Source of the DNA: Balneolaceae bacterium
GTDB lineage: Bacteria; Bacteroidota; Rhodothermia; Balneolales; Balneolaceae
Assembly (NCBI GenBank): GCA_007693745.1
Contig: REDA01000039.1
Coordinates: 186,001-250,000, forward strand
Direction of reading: 5' to 3'
Length of the DNA stretch: 64,000 nucleotides
Shown here one piece after another: positions 17,034-26,609 of the stretch; position 1 is the stretch's first letter; each line of letters opens with the position of its first letter. Made by a program: the position numbers and the translations under genes. The notes under the pieces were generated by a model that was not told the DNA's origin, searched no databases, and saw only the letters and a program-made list of their open reading frames with translations.

Positions 17034-18530
17034 CTATAACTCAATTGCAATAAAAACGTTCCTTCCCTGCCGGTTTACTCTAAGCAGTGCTGCATCGGCC
17101 TCACTGCTGATGAGTGAACCGACTGTTACAAAAAACTGTTCCGAACTGCTTATGCTTACATCGGCAACCTGAGAGATTACATCGAACTGTCTTAGGCCTT
17201 GCCTGTATGCCCGGCTTGTCTGATTGATTGACGTAACAACTACTCCGGAAACAGTATCACCCAGATTTAACTGCCTGCGTACTGAATCTGTCAGATTTTC
17301 AACATCAAAACCCAGTGCTTCCCGAATCTCTTCAGTATCTCGCTGGCTCGGTGCGTATGTACCTGCCATTGTTCCCGTATCGAGTTCACCTAACGTTACC
17401 GGGAGTGTAGTTCGTTCCCCATCTCTGAAGATTTCCAGCTCTACTACCGTTCCGGGCGACATATTCCCGACTTCCACCCTGAAATCAGTCCAGTTTCTTA
17501 CTTCCGATCCATTGAGCCTCAGAATTACATCCCCTTCTCTGATACCGGCATCCGCTGCCGGGCCCTCCGGTACCACATCACCTACCAGAAACCCACGGGC
17601 GCGTTCAAGTCCCAGTACCCTGGCCATGGTTCGATCCACTTCACCTCCAAAATTAATTCCTAAAAATCCTCTTGCAACCCGACCGTCCGTAATCAGTGCT
17701 TCCATTACATTTCTGACCATGTTTACCGGTATCGCAAATCCGATTCCCTGATTTCCGCCACTTCTGCTTGCGATTGCAGTATTGATACCAATCAGCTCAC
17801 CGTCCAGATTGATCAGTGCACCCCCGGAATTACCCGGATTAATCGCTGCATCCGTCTGTATGTAGTTTTCATACATATTCAATCCCAGGGTTGAGCGCCC
17901 GCTTGCACTCACAATTCCTTTGGAAACCGTGTGAGCAAATTGCTGATCCAGAGGGCTTCCGATCGCCAGTACCATTTCACCCACTCTGATGTCGTCACTG
18001 TTGCCCATCGGTACTGCACTCAATGATGAGGAAGAGACCTTCAGAACAGCGATATCACTTGCAGGATCTGTACCCACAATCTCGGCATCCAGCTCATCGC
18101 CGTCAAATAGTATTACCCTGATCTCATCTGCATTATCAATGACATGGTTATTTGTAATGATATATCCGTCGGCCGACACAATGACGCCGGAGCCCAGTCC
18201 GCTTCTCTGAAATTCGCGTTCCCGGTTAAACCTTGGATCATCAAAAAACAACCCAAAGGGCGATTGCTGCCGCACCCTGACCGTCTGTGTGGTTGTGATC
18301 GTCACAACCGTGGGATTTGTTCGCTCAGCAATACTGACAATCGCGTTATTGAAATCCCTGAGAGTTCGTATGGGTACATCATCAGATGAAGTTACCGATG
18401 TATTATATTCCGGGAGTTCAAAATTGGTTGTCTGGCTGCTTTGTGAGGTCTGATCTGCGGCATAATAGACCCCAAAAAAGAAAGAGAGTGCCGCAAAAAC
18501 AATTGCTATTCCAATTTTAATTTTGTCCAT
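17034..18530 (-). CDS. htrA: HtrA/Deg family periplasmic serine protease
   Basis: Envelope quality-control protease/chaperone, 498 residues. A hydrophobic N-terminus (5-24) serves as signal peptide or membrane anchor. The catalytic triad is H129 (TNNHV), D159 (ASDIAVLK) and S235 in NPGNSGGAL, all intact. Two PDZ domains follow, the first around 285-375 (ADAGIREGDVILRLNG) and the second around 410-495 (GLRQFDVISQVADV), giving the DegP/DegQ layout. It has its own terminator and lies between hsp20 and the DnaJ-like gene, all on the minus strand. Confidence 0.96.
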   Translation of the reverse strand: MDKIKIGIAIVFAALSFFFGVYYAADQTSQSSQTTNFELPEYNTSVTSSDDVPIRTLRDFNNAIVSIAERTNPTVVTITTTQTVRVRQQSPFGLFFDDPRFNREREFQRSGLGSGVIVSADGYIITNNHVIDNADEIRVILFDGDELDAEIVGTDPASDIAVLKVSSSSLSAVPMGNSDDIRVGEMVLAIGSPLDQQFAHTVSKGIVSASGRSTLGLNMYENYIQTDAAINPGNSGGALINLDGELIGINTAIASRSGGNQGIGFAIPVNMVRNVMEALITDGRVARGFLGINFGGEVDRTMARVLGLERARGFLVGDVVPEGPAADAGIREGDVILRLNGSEVRNWTDFRVEVGNMSPGTVVELEIFRDGERTTLPVTLGELDTGTMAGTYAPSQRDTEEIREALGFDVENLTDSVRRQLNLGDTVSGVVVTSINQTSRAYRQGLRQFDVISQVADVSISSSEQFFVTVGSLISSEADAALLRVNRQGRNVFIAIEL

Positions 18531-18601
18531 AGATAAAATGACATGAATTTGTGATTCCCATTTACAGATCTCCGAACCCCACAGAACAACCGGATCTCCT
18601 C

Positions 18602-18639
18602 AAAAAAATGCCGGAGACGCATGTCAATGCAGCTCCGGC
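18602..18639 (-). terminator. Intrinsic terminator of the Hsp20 gene
   Basis: On the minus strand, stem GCCGGAG / CTCCGGC with an inner GCAT/ATGC extension is followed by A and seven T (18602-18608). It begins about 43 bp after the Hsp20 stop. Confidence 0.85.
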
Positions 18640-18682
18640 GCTAACTAACCTGCTCTCTTTAGGGGACTAAGAAGAACAGCTC

Positions 18683-19111
18683 TTACTTAATTTTAATCTG
18701 CTTTTTCATCATCTGTTCACTCTTATCAACGGTGATACTTAGTATTCCATTGTTGTAATTTGCAGAAATTGTTTCTGTATCTACATTTTCCGGCAATGTG
18801 AACGAACGGCTGAACCTTCCATAAGATGACTCTACCCTATGAAACGTCTTGCCTTCTTCTTTATTTTCAAACCTTCTTTCACCGCTTACTGTCAGTGTAT
18901 TTCTTTCAACGTTGAGTTCGATATCTTTCTTGTCCAATCCCGGAACTTCAACATCAATAAGATATTGTTTATCCGTTTCTGAGATATCAATGTTGGGTGC
19001 AAAGAATTCATTTCGGCTGGTTACAGCATCATTAAAAAATTCATCCATGATATCTGAAAACCTTTTTCCAAAAAGATCTGTGCCTGGTTGTCTGTATTTA
19101 ATAAGTGTCAT
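18683..19111 (-). CDS. Small heat shock protein, Hsp20/alpha-crystallin family
   Basis: ATP-independent holdase of 142 residues. The alpha-crystallin domain spans about 38-130 (APNIDISETDKQYLIDVEVPG, LTVSGERR, NGILSITVDK), and the C-terminal tail carries the I-x-I motif as IKIK that docks dimers into oligomers. A clear ribosome-binding site, GAGGA, lies 8 bases before the ATG. It has its own terminator and belongs to the chaperone/protease block from clpB to here. A 10-bp palindrome (AGAGGCCTCT, about 19179-19188) lies upstream; I cannot say whether it is an operator. Confidence 0.96.
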   Translation of the reverse strand: MTLIKYRQPGTDLFGKRFSDIMDEFFNDAVTSRNEFFAPNIDISETDKQYLIDVEVPGLDKKDIELNVERNTLTVSGERRFENKEEGKTFHRVESSYGRFSRSFTLPENVDTETISANYNNGILSITVDKSEQMMKKQIKIK

Positions 19112-19309
19112 TGTCTTGTCCTCATTTGGTTACTGTTGACATTACGTTTACACTTTTACCATGCAATCCTGATGCCAAGAGGCCTCTGTTGCAAAAAAGC
19201 TGACAAGGTTGTAAAACTGCCTGCACTTATTTCACAATGAGTTAACGCAGACCGACCCTTTGACATTGTTCAAAAGACACACTGTCGCCTTACCCTGAAA
19301 AAATGTCTC

Positions 19310-20713
19310 TCAGATCTGGTTTTTTGCCCGGTTCCATTCTTTTGCGACCAGAAAAGACATCTCAAGACTCTGCTCATAGTTGAGACGCGGATCGCAGTAG
19401 GTCTCATAATTTATACCCAAGCCCTCTTCATTCAGGCCGTTTGCCCCTCCCACACACTCGGTTACATTATCACCGGTAAGCTCCAGATGTACCCCTCCGA
19501 GATAGGATCCCTCTGACCTGTGTACAGCAAAGGTCTCCCGGATCTCCTGAAGAATGTCATCAAACCTTCGGGTTTTAAAATTATTCCCGGTTGCATACGT
19601 GTTGCCATGCATAGGATCACAGCTCCATACCACCGGATGTCCGCTTCTTCTTACTCTGTTGATATATTTCGACAACTCAGTTGCAACGTTTGCATGACCC
19701 ATCCGGGTAATCAGTACAATTTTTCCGGCCTCATGTGACGGATTAATCCGATCCAGAATATCAATCAGAGCATCCGGACTGAAAGGCGGACCGACTTTAA
19801 TCCCTATGGGATTTTCTATTCCGCGAAGATATTCAATATGCGCACCGTCAAGTTGTTGTGTGCGATTCCCCAGCCAAACCATGTGCCCGCTCAGATTAAA
19901 CCACCCCTCTTTACGAGGAACGGTTCGTGTTTGTGCCGATTCATAAAACAGGTTAAGTGCTTCATGAGAGGTATAAAAATCTACCTTGTGAGTTGTATTT
20001 AGTTTGTTGGGAATAATGGCGTCCATAAATTTTATCGCCTTCTTGATGGTATTAACCATCTGTTCATATTCCTCGTAGAACTCATTATTCTGCATAAAGT
20101 CAAGCTCCCACTGACCCGGATGCTGTAAGTCGGCAAATCCCTCATCAGAAAGAGCCCTTAGAAAATTCAGTGAAAGAGCCGCTTTCTGATAGGCAGTCAC
20201 AAGCCTTTGGGGGTCAGGAACCCTGGCGTCTCTGTTCGGGAGATAACTGTTGATCAGATCGCCACGGTAGCTCATCATCTGCTCACCATTCACCTCTTCA
20301 TAATTCTGAGATCTCGGCTTGGCATATTGCCCGGCTACTCTCCCAACCCTGATGATCGGAATGCCCATCTCATGAATCAGAATAAAACTCATCTGAAGCA
20401 TCACCTTGAGCATGTTCACCAGTTTGACAGAATTGCACGAGTCAAAAGTTTCCGCACAATCTCCGCCCTGAATCAGAAAAGCTTTCCCCATAGACGCCTG
20501 AGCGAGCTTTTCTTTTAAAGCTTCGATTTCCCAGGATGTGATCAGTGGCGGCAGGCTTTTCAGTTCATAATAGGCTCTGCGCAACTCTTCCGTATCAGGA
20601 TATTCCGGAAGCTGTGCAATATCAAACTGATTCCACGACAAAGGATGCCATCTCCCATCACTTTTTGCTTCCGGCTGAACGATCTGATTGGTGGGTTTTA
20701 AAATTGAACTCAT
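19310..20713 (-). CDS. Class II 3-deoxy-7-phosphoheptulonate (DAHP) synthase
   Basis: First enzyme of the shikimate pathway, joining phosphoenolpyruvate and erythrose 4-phosphate to give DAHP. The 467 residues match the type II (plant/mycobacterial) class rather than the AroFGH type: WHPLSWNQFDIAQLPEYPD near the N-terminus, the metal-binding Cys in IQGGDCAETF, RVGRVAGQYAKPRS, GHMVWLGNRTQQLDGAH, KVGPPFSPD, and the histidine in WSCDPMHGNTY. No other aro gene lies next to it. The window gives no hint of feedback regulation, and no terminator is obvious. Confidence 0.96.
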   Translation of the reverse strand: MSSILKPTNQIVQPEAKSDGRWHPLSWNQFDIAQLPEYPDTEELRRAYYELKSLPPLITSWEIEALKEKLAQASMGKAFLIQGGDCAETFDSCNSVKLVNMLKVMLQMSFILIHEMGIPIIRVGRVAGQYAKPRSQNYEEVNGEQMMSYRGDLINSYLPNRDARVPDPQRLVTAYQKAALSLNFLRALSDEGFADLQHPGQWELDFMQNNEFYEEYEQMVNTIKKAIKFMDAIIPNKLNTTHKVDFYTSHEALNLFYESAQTRTVPRKEGWFNLSGHMVWLGNRTQQLDGAHIEYLRGIENPIGIKVGPPFSPDALIDILDRINPSHEAGKIVLITRMGHANVATELSKYINRVRRSGHPVVWSCDPMHGNTYATGNNFKTRRFDDILQEIRETFAVHRSEGSYLGGVHLELTGDNVTECVGGANGLNEEGLGINYETYCDPRLNYEQSLEMSFLVAKEWNRAKNQI

Positions 20714-20787
20714 GCGGTTTTTCTGATGTTAAACTCAAAATAAGCCTTCAATATAAGGATCATTTGGATATTTGACACTTACATGAA

Positions 20788-20927
20788 GGGGGCTTTGAAA
20801 AACCAGGAGTTTTGCACAAGATCAAGGCGGAAGCAACTTTAAAACCGCAGCGTATTTACCATACGTGAGGATTTTAAAGTTTCGACAACGAAGATATTGG
20901 GCAAAAGAACAGTTTTTCAAAGTCTCC
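20788..20927. repeat. 140-bp imperfect palindromic repeat, copy 1 (best preserved)
   Basis: Ends are inverted: GGGGGCTTTGAAAAAC at the left and GTTTTTCAAAGTCTCC at the right. Nested inverted segments follow inwards (AACTTTAAAACC against GGATTTTAAAGTT), ending in a central CGTAT-TTACC-ATACG hairpin, so the whole element can fold into one long stem. It encodes no protein. CATGAAG occurs on both sides (20782-20788 and 20927-20933), which may be a target duplication of about 5 bp. A related copy lies at 32409-32551 and an end-only copy at 1163-1200. The layout fits a MITE- or REP-like mobile or structural repeat. Confidence 0.75.
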
Positions 20928-21195
20928 ATGAAGCAGCTGTGCAAACCGGGATTTTAATCAGGCACGGCGATTCACTGAGTTCAGGCTTTCGTATTTTGAA
21001 ACCGGATGAGTTTACCAGAGCCCGGGCACCCGGGCAACGACAACATACCTGTTTTGCAATATTACGCTGATTCTCACTCTTTACCCGGCAATCCAGCTTT
21101 TTAAACACGATGCCGCAATCGTTTGAGTTATTTTACTTCTACACTGTGTCTCAGAGCTTTTGTATCTTAATCACTTAATCAATTTTCCAACTTCC

Positions 21196-24033
21196 TTGTC
21201 AGACAACATCATTATTCGCGGTGCCAGAGAGCACAATTTAAAAAATATCGATATCGATATACCGAGAGAGAAACTGGTTGTCTTCACAGGTCTGTCCGGT
21301 TCCGGTAAATCCTCCCTCGCTTTTGATACGATCTACGCAGAAGGACAGCGCCGGTTTCTGGAATCACTTTCCGCCTATGCCAGACAGTTTCTCGGCATGA
21401 TGGAACGGCCGGACGTGGATTTTATCGACGGTCTCTCTCCGGTAATCTCCATTGATCAGAAAACAACCAATCGTAATCCAAGATCAACGGTTGGGACAGT
21501 GACAGAGATTTACGATTTCCTGCGACTCCTTTTTGCCCGGATTGGAACTCCCTACTCCCATCTCACAGGCAATAAGATGGAGAAGCAAACCTCTGACCAG
21601 ATTGTATCTGCAATTCTGAGTCTGCCGGAGGGAACCAAGGCTTACTGCCTGGCTCCGGTTGTGAGAGGACGAAAGGGGCACTACCGTGAACTCTTTGAGC
21701 AAATTCAGAAACAGGGGTATATCCGGGCACGGGTGAATGGTGAAATGATCGATCTTGAAGGTGAAATCAAGCTGGACCGATACAAAACCCACAACATCGA
21801 GGTTGTGGTCGACCGCTTTGTCATCTCACCCAAAAGTGAAAAAAGAGTTTCAGAAAGTGTTCGGCTGGCTCTCGAAATGGCAGATGGCAATCTGATCCTT
21901 GGAATACAGAACGGCTCTGAAATCAACGACCGCATCTACTCAAAAAATCTCTACGATCTGGAAAGCGGACTCTCCTACGAGGATCCGGCACCCAATCTCT
22001 TCTCATTTAATTCGCCCTACGGAGCCTGTAAAAGCTGTAATGGTCTGGGATACCGTTATGATGTAAGCCGTGATCTTGTAATTCAAAATCCTGAATTATC
22101 AATCGGTGAGGGAGCCGTACGTTTTTTAGGTCAGCCAAGAGACATCTTCCTCTTTAAATTACTGAAAGCTGCACTTGAAACCACCGCCACCGGTTTTGAC
22201 ACTCCTGTTTCACAGTTTCCCGAAGAAGCCATTACCCTGCTTTTTGAAGGGGGAGGAACTCAGAAATTCAATGTCAGCTACGATTTCAAAAACAACAATG
22301 TTACATACAAACATACATTCTCCGGACTCCGAACCATTATTCGCGAACAGTATGAAGAGAGTAAATCAGCCAAACAGCGAGACAAGGCCAAAGCTTATCT
22401 GGCAAAAGTCACCTGTCCATCATGTCACGGGGGAAGATTAAAAAAAGAAGCTCTATCCTATAAAATTGATGGGTATTCGATTCAAAACCTGGTAGAACAG
22501 GATCTGCAAACGCTCAGGAAAACAGTCGGTAATCTTAAACTGTCGGAAAGGCAGAGAAAAATCGGGCAGCAGGTTCTGAAGGAAGTGATCGACCGGATTG
22601 ATTTTCTGCTGAATGTAGGCCTTGGATATCTTTCTTTAAACCGGGAAGCACAAACCCTGAGCGGCGGGGAAGCACAGCGCATCCGGCTTGCAACTCAGAT
22701 CGGCACACAACTGGTCGGGGTTCTCTATGTTCTGGATGAACCCAGTATCGGTCTGCACCAGCGCGATAACATCAAACTGATTAAATCTCTGGAAACACTT
22801 CGCGATCTCGGTAACAGTGTGATCGTTGTGGAACACGACAGAGAAACTATCGAACATGCCGATTTTGTAGTGGACCTTGGACCCGGTGCCGGCACCGAGG
22901 GAGGCGAAATCGTTACCAAAGGAAAACCTGAGGAACTAAGCAGAAATTCCATGACCACCCGGTTTCTCAGAGATGAGGAAGAGATTCCCAGTCCGGAGAA
23001 ACGGAGAAACGGTTCGGGGAAAAAACTTGAACTCACCGGCGCTTCCGGGCACAACCTGAAAACTGTCAGTCTCACCATTCCCCTCGGTAAATTTATCGCT
23101 GTAACAGGTGTCAGCGGAAGCGGTAAGAGCTCCCTCATCAATCAAACCCTGACTCCAATTCTTTCGAACAGATTTTACCATTCCAAGGAAGTTCCTCTCC
23201 CTTACCAATCCATCAATGGTCTTGAACATGTAGATAAGGTCATTTCCATAGATCAGAGCCCCATCGGACGCACTCCGCGATCAAACCCCGGCACCTACAC
23301 GAAAGTGTTTGATCAGATCCGAAATCTGTTCGCAGATCTTCCGGAGGCAAAAATCAGAGGGTATGATCAGGGCCGATTCTCATTCAATGTAAAAGGAGGC
23401 CGGTGTGAGAACTGTCAGGGAGACGGAGTTCGTAAAATTGAGATGAACTTCCTGCCGGATGTCTATGTGAAATGTGAAACCTGCAATGGAAAACGATATA
23501 ACCGTGAAACACTCGAAATTCATTACAAGGGGAAAACCATTTCCGATGTGTTGAACATGGCTGTCAGTGATTGTGAAACTTTCTTCGATTCTGTACCCGG
23601 CATCAAAAGAAAACTGAATACACTCAACTCCGTTGGTCTGGGGTACCTCACACTGGGGCAATCCAGCACAACCCTCAGCGGAGGAGAAGCACAACGAATC
23701 AAGCTTTCCAGGGAACTTGCAAAGATCGGAACCGGCGACACCATTTATATTATGGATGAACCCACCACAGGACTCCATTTTCAGGATGTGAAAATGCTAG
23801 TGGAGGTGATACAGAAACTTGTTGACAAAGGAAATACGGTTATTGTCATTGAGCATAATCTGGACCTGATTCAGGCAGCAGACTGGGTAATCGACCTGGG
23901 ACCCGATGGCGGGGAAAAAGGAGGGGAAATTATTGCTGAGGGAACTCCTGAAGAGATCACCTGCGTAAAAAAAAGCTACACCGGTCAGTTTTTGAAAAAG
24001 GATTTCGACAGAAAATTGTCTGTGCACAAATAG
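21196..24033 (+). CDS. uvrA: Excinuclease ABC subunit A
   Basis: DNA damage sensor of nucleotide excision repair. Two ABC ATPase halves: Walker A GLSGSGKSS near residues 32-40 and GVSGSGKSS in the second half, each with an LSGGEAQRI signature and a D-box. Zinc-finger cysteines are present (CKSCNGLGYR, CPSCHGGR, CENCQGDG, CETCNGKRY). The frame is open from 21160, but homologues start right before IIIRGAREHNLKN, so TTG 21196 (945 residues) is preferred; no ATG is available in the region, and no clear ribosome-binding site supports either TTG. A secreted unknown and secD follow on the same strand. Confidence 0.95.
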   Translation: MSDNIIIRGAREHNLKNIDIDIPREKLVVFTGLSGSGKSSLAFDTIYAEGQRRFLESLSAYARQFLGMMERPDVDFIDGLSPVISIDQKTTNRNPRSTVGTVTEIYDFLRLLFARIGTPYSHLTGNKMEKQTSDQIVSAILSLPEGTKAYCLAPVVRGRKGHYRELFEQIQKQGYIRARVNGEMIDLEGEIKLDRYKTHNIEVVVDRFVISPKSEKRVSESVRLALEMADGNLILGIQNGSEINDRIYSKNLYDLESGLSYEDPAPNLFSFNSPYGACKSCNGLGYRYDVSRDLVIQNPELSIGEGAVRFLGQPRDIFLFKLLKAALETTATGFDTPVSQFPEEAITLLFEGGGTQKFNVSYDFKNNNVTYKHTFSGLRTIIREQYEESKSAKQRDKAKAYLAKVTCPSCHGGRLKKEALSYKIDGYSIQNLVEQDLQTLRKTVGNLKLSERQRKIGQQVLKEVIDRIDFLLNVGLGYLSLNREAQTLSGGEAQRIRLATQIGTQLVGVLYVLDEPSIGLHQRDNIKLIKSLETLRDLGNSVIVVEHDRETIEHADFVVDLGPGAGTEGGEIVTKGKPEELSRNSMTTRFLRDEEEIPSPEKRRNGSGKKLELTGASGHNLKTVSLTIPLGKFIAVTGVSGSGKSSLINQTLTPILSNRFYHSKEVPLPYQSINGLEHVDKVISIDQSPIGRTPRSNPGTYTKVFDQIRNLFADLPEAKIRGYDQGRFSFNVKGGRCENCQGDGVRKIEMNFLPDVYVKCETCNGKRYNRETLEIHYKGKTISDVLNMAVSDCETFFDSVPGIKRKLNTLNSVGLGYLTLGQSSTTLSGGEAQRIKLSRELAKIGTGDTIYIMDEPTTGLHFQDVKMLVEVIQKLVDKGNTVIVIEHNLDLIQAADWVIDLGPDGGEKGGEIIAEGTPEEITCVKKSYTGQFLKKDFDRKLSVHK

Positions 24034-24074
24034 CACTTGTCAACAGATCATAAACTGACTATTTTTGATCTCTT

Positions 24075-24632
24075 ATGAAAAAAAGGGTTTTACATACCGG
24101 AAGGCACCTGATTATCTCACTGTTGCTGACAGGATTTTTGGCGCATATCATGATGCCACTCTCCAGCCATGCCAAAAAAACAGCGTTTACCCAATGGCTG
24201 GATCAGAATCTCGTTGCTTCCGGAGATGAAAATGAGATCAGGCTTCGTAATACAATCCGGCAACTTCCGGGGCAATCCGATACATTTAATGCACTTATCA
24301 CAGAAGCCTCGAAGCTGGTAAGTAACTACCGCAATGAGTTTAAGATCAATTTCTCATTTGAGGAAAACCATGAAGATCTGATACTCACTAACTGGCTTAT
24401 CGGCCAGTGGAATGCGTTTCAACATCATCAGTCCGATAAGCAGGCGGTCCTGACCGATTTGAGTACTCTGCTTCATAAGTGGTCATTACAGCAAAATAAC
24501 TTCGTATTCAGTGCTTTCCCAACGGGCAGTATGACTACCGGTCTTGTCCCGAAACTTTCTCTCATTCATACGATTTACTCTTCACTCATACTGAAACCAC
24601 TCATTGGTGGTGTGAGTATCAATGCACCCTGA
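24075..24632 (+). CDS. Secreted protein of unknown function
   Basis: 185 residues with a signal peptide ending near residue 33 (LLLTGFLAHIMMPLSSHA). The mature part is mixed helical (LRNTIRQLPGQSDTFNALITEASKLVSNYRNEF, LTNWLIGQWNAFQHHQ) with a short hydrophobic C-terminal segment (TIYSSLILKPLIGGV). I recognise no family or motif. It follows uvrA by 41 bp and precedes secD by 111 bp on the same strand, so it may be co-transcribed with either. Confidence that it is a gene rests on the signal peptide, an intact frame and spacing. Confidence 0.7.
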   Translation: MKKRVLHTGRHLIISLLLTGFLAHIMMPLSSHAKKTAFTQWLDQNLVASGDENEIRLRNTIRQLPGQSDTFNALITEASKLVSNYRNEFKINFSFEENHEDLILTNWLIGQWNAFQHHQSDKQAVLTDLSTLLHKWSLQQNNFVFSAFPTGSMTTGLVPKLSLIHTIYSSLILKPLIGGVSINAP

Positions 24633-24743
24633 TTCCTTCCTCTCTCCGGCTGATCTCCGGTAAATAAGGCCTGAATCCCCTCAGCCTGCATTTTTTTATC
24701 ATTCTTTAAGAAATAAGACTATCAATTCATTACCCTAATTCAC

Positions 24744-26573
24744 ATGAAAAAACAAAATAACGGATTTAAAATAGGTACAATCCTCCTTTTTCTGGGGCTC
24801 ACCCTGTACTATCTCTTTCCAACGATTCAGTGGAATCTGGAACAGAGACATATGAACAGCATGACTGAAACAGAACGTGTTCTGTATGAGGCTGAGAACT
24901 TTGCAAAACTCTCGAATCTCCGGGAGAGATCCCTTTCTCTCGGGCTGGATCTTCAGGGAGGTATGTATGTGACCCTGGAAGTGGGCACCCCGCAGCTTGT
25001 GCTGGAACTGGCGGGGGATTTTGCCGACAGTTTTCTCGAAGATGTGCTGAATACTGCAAGGGAAACCTCACTTGAACAGCGCACAGATTTCATTGACGAA
25101 TTTGTTAATGAGTTTGAACGCCGCGATCCGGACGCCATGCTGAGCCGCTATTACCGATCCGATGGTGGTAACATTACACGAAGATCCACCAACGCCGAAA
25201 TCAGCTCTTTCCTTAAATCCCAGAGAACGGGTGCCGTTGAAAGAGCCATCGAAATTATCCGCTCCAGGATCGACAGGTTTGGCGTTACGGAACCCTCTAT
25301 CATCCAGCAGGGTGACAGCCGTATCGTTGTCGAACTTCCGGGAGTGGATGATGAGGAGCGTGTAAGGGATCTGTTAAGGGGTACAGCCAGGCTTGAATTC
25401 AGGCTTACTCCGGAAGTAGATGAGATCCGGGCGGCAAAGCAGCGGGTTGCCAACTATTTCAGTAACCTTGCCGAAGAAGATACCGGCGAGGCTGCAGACA
25501 GTGAAAACGGTGCTCCTGTTCGCAATCTGCTCGAAATTTTTGACCTGCGCGGATCCAACGACTTTTCATTCGGGTATTCCGCAGCCCGGGACACTTCTGA
25601 CGTAAACAGACTTTTAAGCAAGCCTGAAGTTCAGGAACTCATTCCCCGTAACATATCCCTTCTCTGGAGTGCCAGACCCTTTGCGGCAGACAGCGGAATC
25701 GATCTTTATGAGATCATCGCTGTTCGCAGCCAGATAGAACTTACAGGAGATGTGATCTCGGAAGCCAGAGTCGCATTTGACCCAACAACCAACGTGCCGG
25801 AAGTATCCATGACAATGGACTCTGAGGGTGCACGACGATGGGCTCGTATCACCGGCGCCAATATTGGCCGGCCGGTTGCCATTGTACTGGATGGATTTGT
25901 TTACTCCTATCCCACCGTTCGTTCACAAATCAATAACGGCCGATCCTCCATTTCCGGACTCGGAGGACTCAGAGAAGCAGAAGATCTTGTAAACATACTG
26001 ATGTCGGGTGCGTTGCCGGCTCCGCTGGAAATTATTGAGGAACGAACCGTCGGTGCCTCACTGGGTGAAGCATCTATCCGGGCCGGTCTCTACTCTGTCA
26101 TGTTCGGCCTCACCATTGTTGCTTTTTTTATGATCGCTTACTACAGGGTGGGCGGAGCCATAGCCGATCTTGCCCTCTTGCTCAATATCATTTTTATACT
26201 GGGTATTCTTGCAGGCTTTCAGGCCACTCTCACGCTGCCAGGCATCGCGGGTATTGTGCTGACAATAGGCATGGCTGTGGATGCCAACGTACTGATTTTT
26301 GACAGGATACGTGAAGAGATGCGGGGCGGAAAAACGCTCAGGGCTGCAATAGATAACGGTTATTCCAATGCAATGAGCGCCATCATTGATGCCAACGTAA
26401 CCACATTTTTCGTCGCCGTAATTCTTTACAGTTTTGGAGTGGGTCCCATCAAAGGGTTCGCGGTTACACTTATGGCCGGTATCGTGGCCTCACTCTTCAG
26501 TGCAATCGTCATAACCAGAGTTGTAGTGGATTATCTCACCCGTGAAAAAACAGCAGTTGTCAGTTTTGGATAA
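24744..26573 (+). CDS. secD: Protein translocase subunit SecD
   Basis: Inner-membrane Sec accessory protein that uses the proton gradient to help pull proteins out on the periplasmic side. At 609 residues it has one N-terminal helix (9-27), a large periplasmic P1 domain opening with LGLDLQGGMYVTLEV, and five C-terminal helices with the conserved GMAVDANVLIFDRIREEM. A P1 insertion of about 60 residues (EEDTGEAADSENGAPVRNL...) looks lineage-specific. secF follows by 36 bp and a STAS protein after that; the three appear to be one operon. Confidence 0.97.
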   Translation: MKKQNNGFKIGTILLFLGLTLYYLFPTIQWNLEQRHMNSMTETERVLYEAENFAKLSNLRERSLSLGLDLQGGMYVTLEVGTPQLVLELAGDFADSFLEDVLNTARETSLEQRTDFIDEFVNEFERRDPDAMLSRYYRSDGGNITRRSTNAEISSFLKSQRTGAVERAIEIIRSRIDRFGVTEPSIIQQGDSRIVVELPGVDDEERVRDLLRGTARLEFRLTPEVDEIRAAKQRVANYFSNLAEEDTGEAADSENGAPVRNLLEIFDLRGSNDFSFGYSAARDTSDVNRLLSKPEVQELIPRNISLLWSARPFAADSGIDLYEIIAVRSQIELTGDVISEARVAFDPTTNVPEVSMTMDSEGARRWARITGANIGRPVAIVLDGFVYSYPTVRSQINNGRSSISGLGGLREAEDLVNILMSGALPAPLEIIEERTVGASLGEASIRAGLYSVMFGLTIVAFFMIAYYRVGGAIADLALLLNIIFILGILAGFQATLTLPGIAGIVLTIGMAVDANVLIFDRIREEMRGGKTLRAAIDNGYSNAMSAIIDANVTTFFVAVILYSFGVGPIKGFAVTLMAGIVASLFSAIVITRVVVDYLTREKTAVVSFG

Positions 26574-26609
26574 ACAATTTATTAATTCATTTAAATACAG
26601 GTATCTATT

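Noticed and set aside
20914-21160. Possible gene in the region before uvrA and the GCCCGGGCACCCGGGC palindrome at 21020-21035
   Set aside because: The only frame (63 codons, minus strand) has no features; the GC palindrome is short and isolated. Reported only as an oddity.
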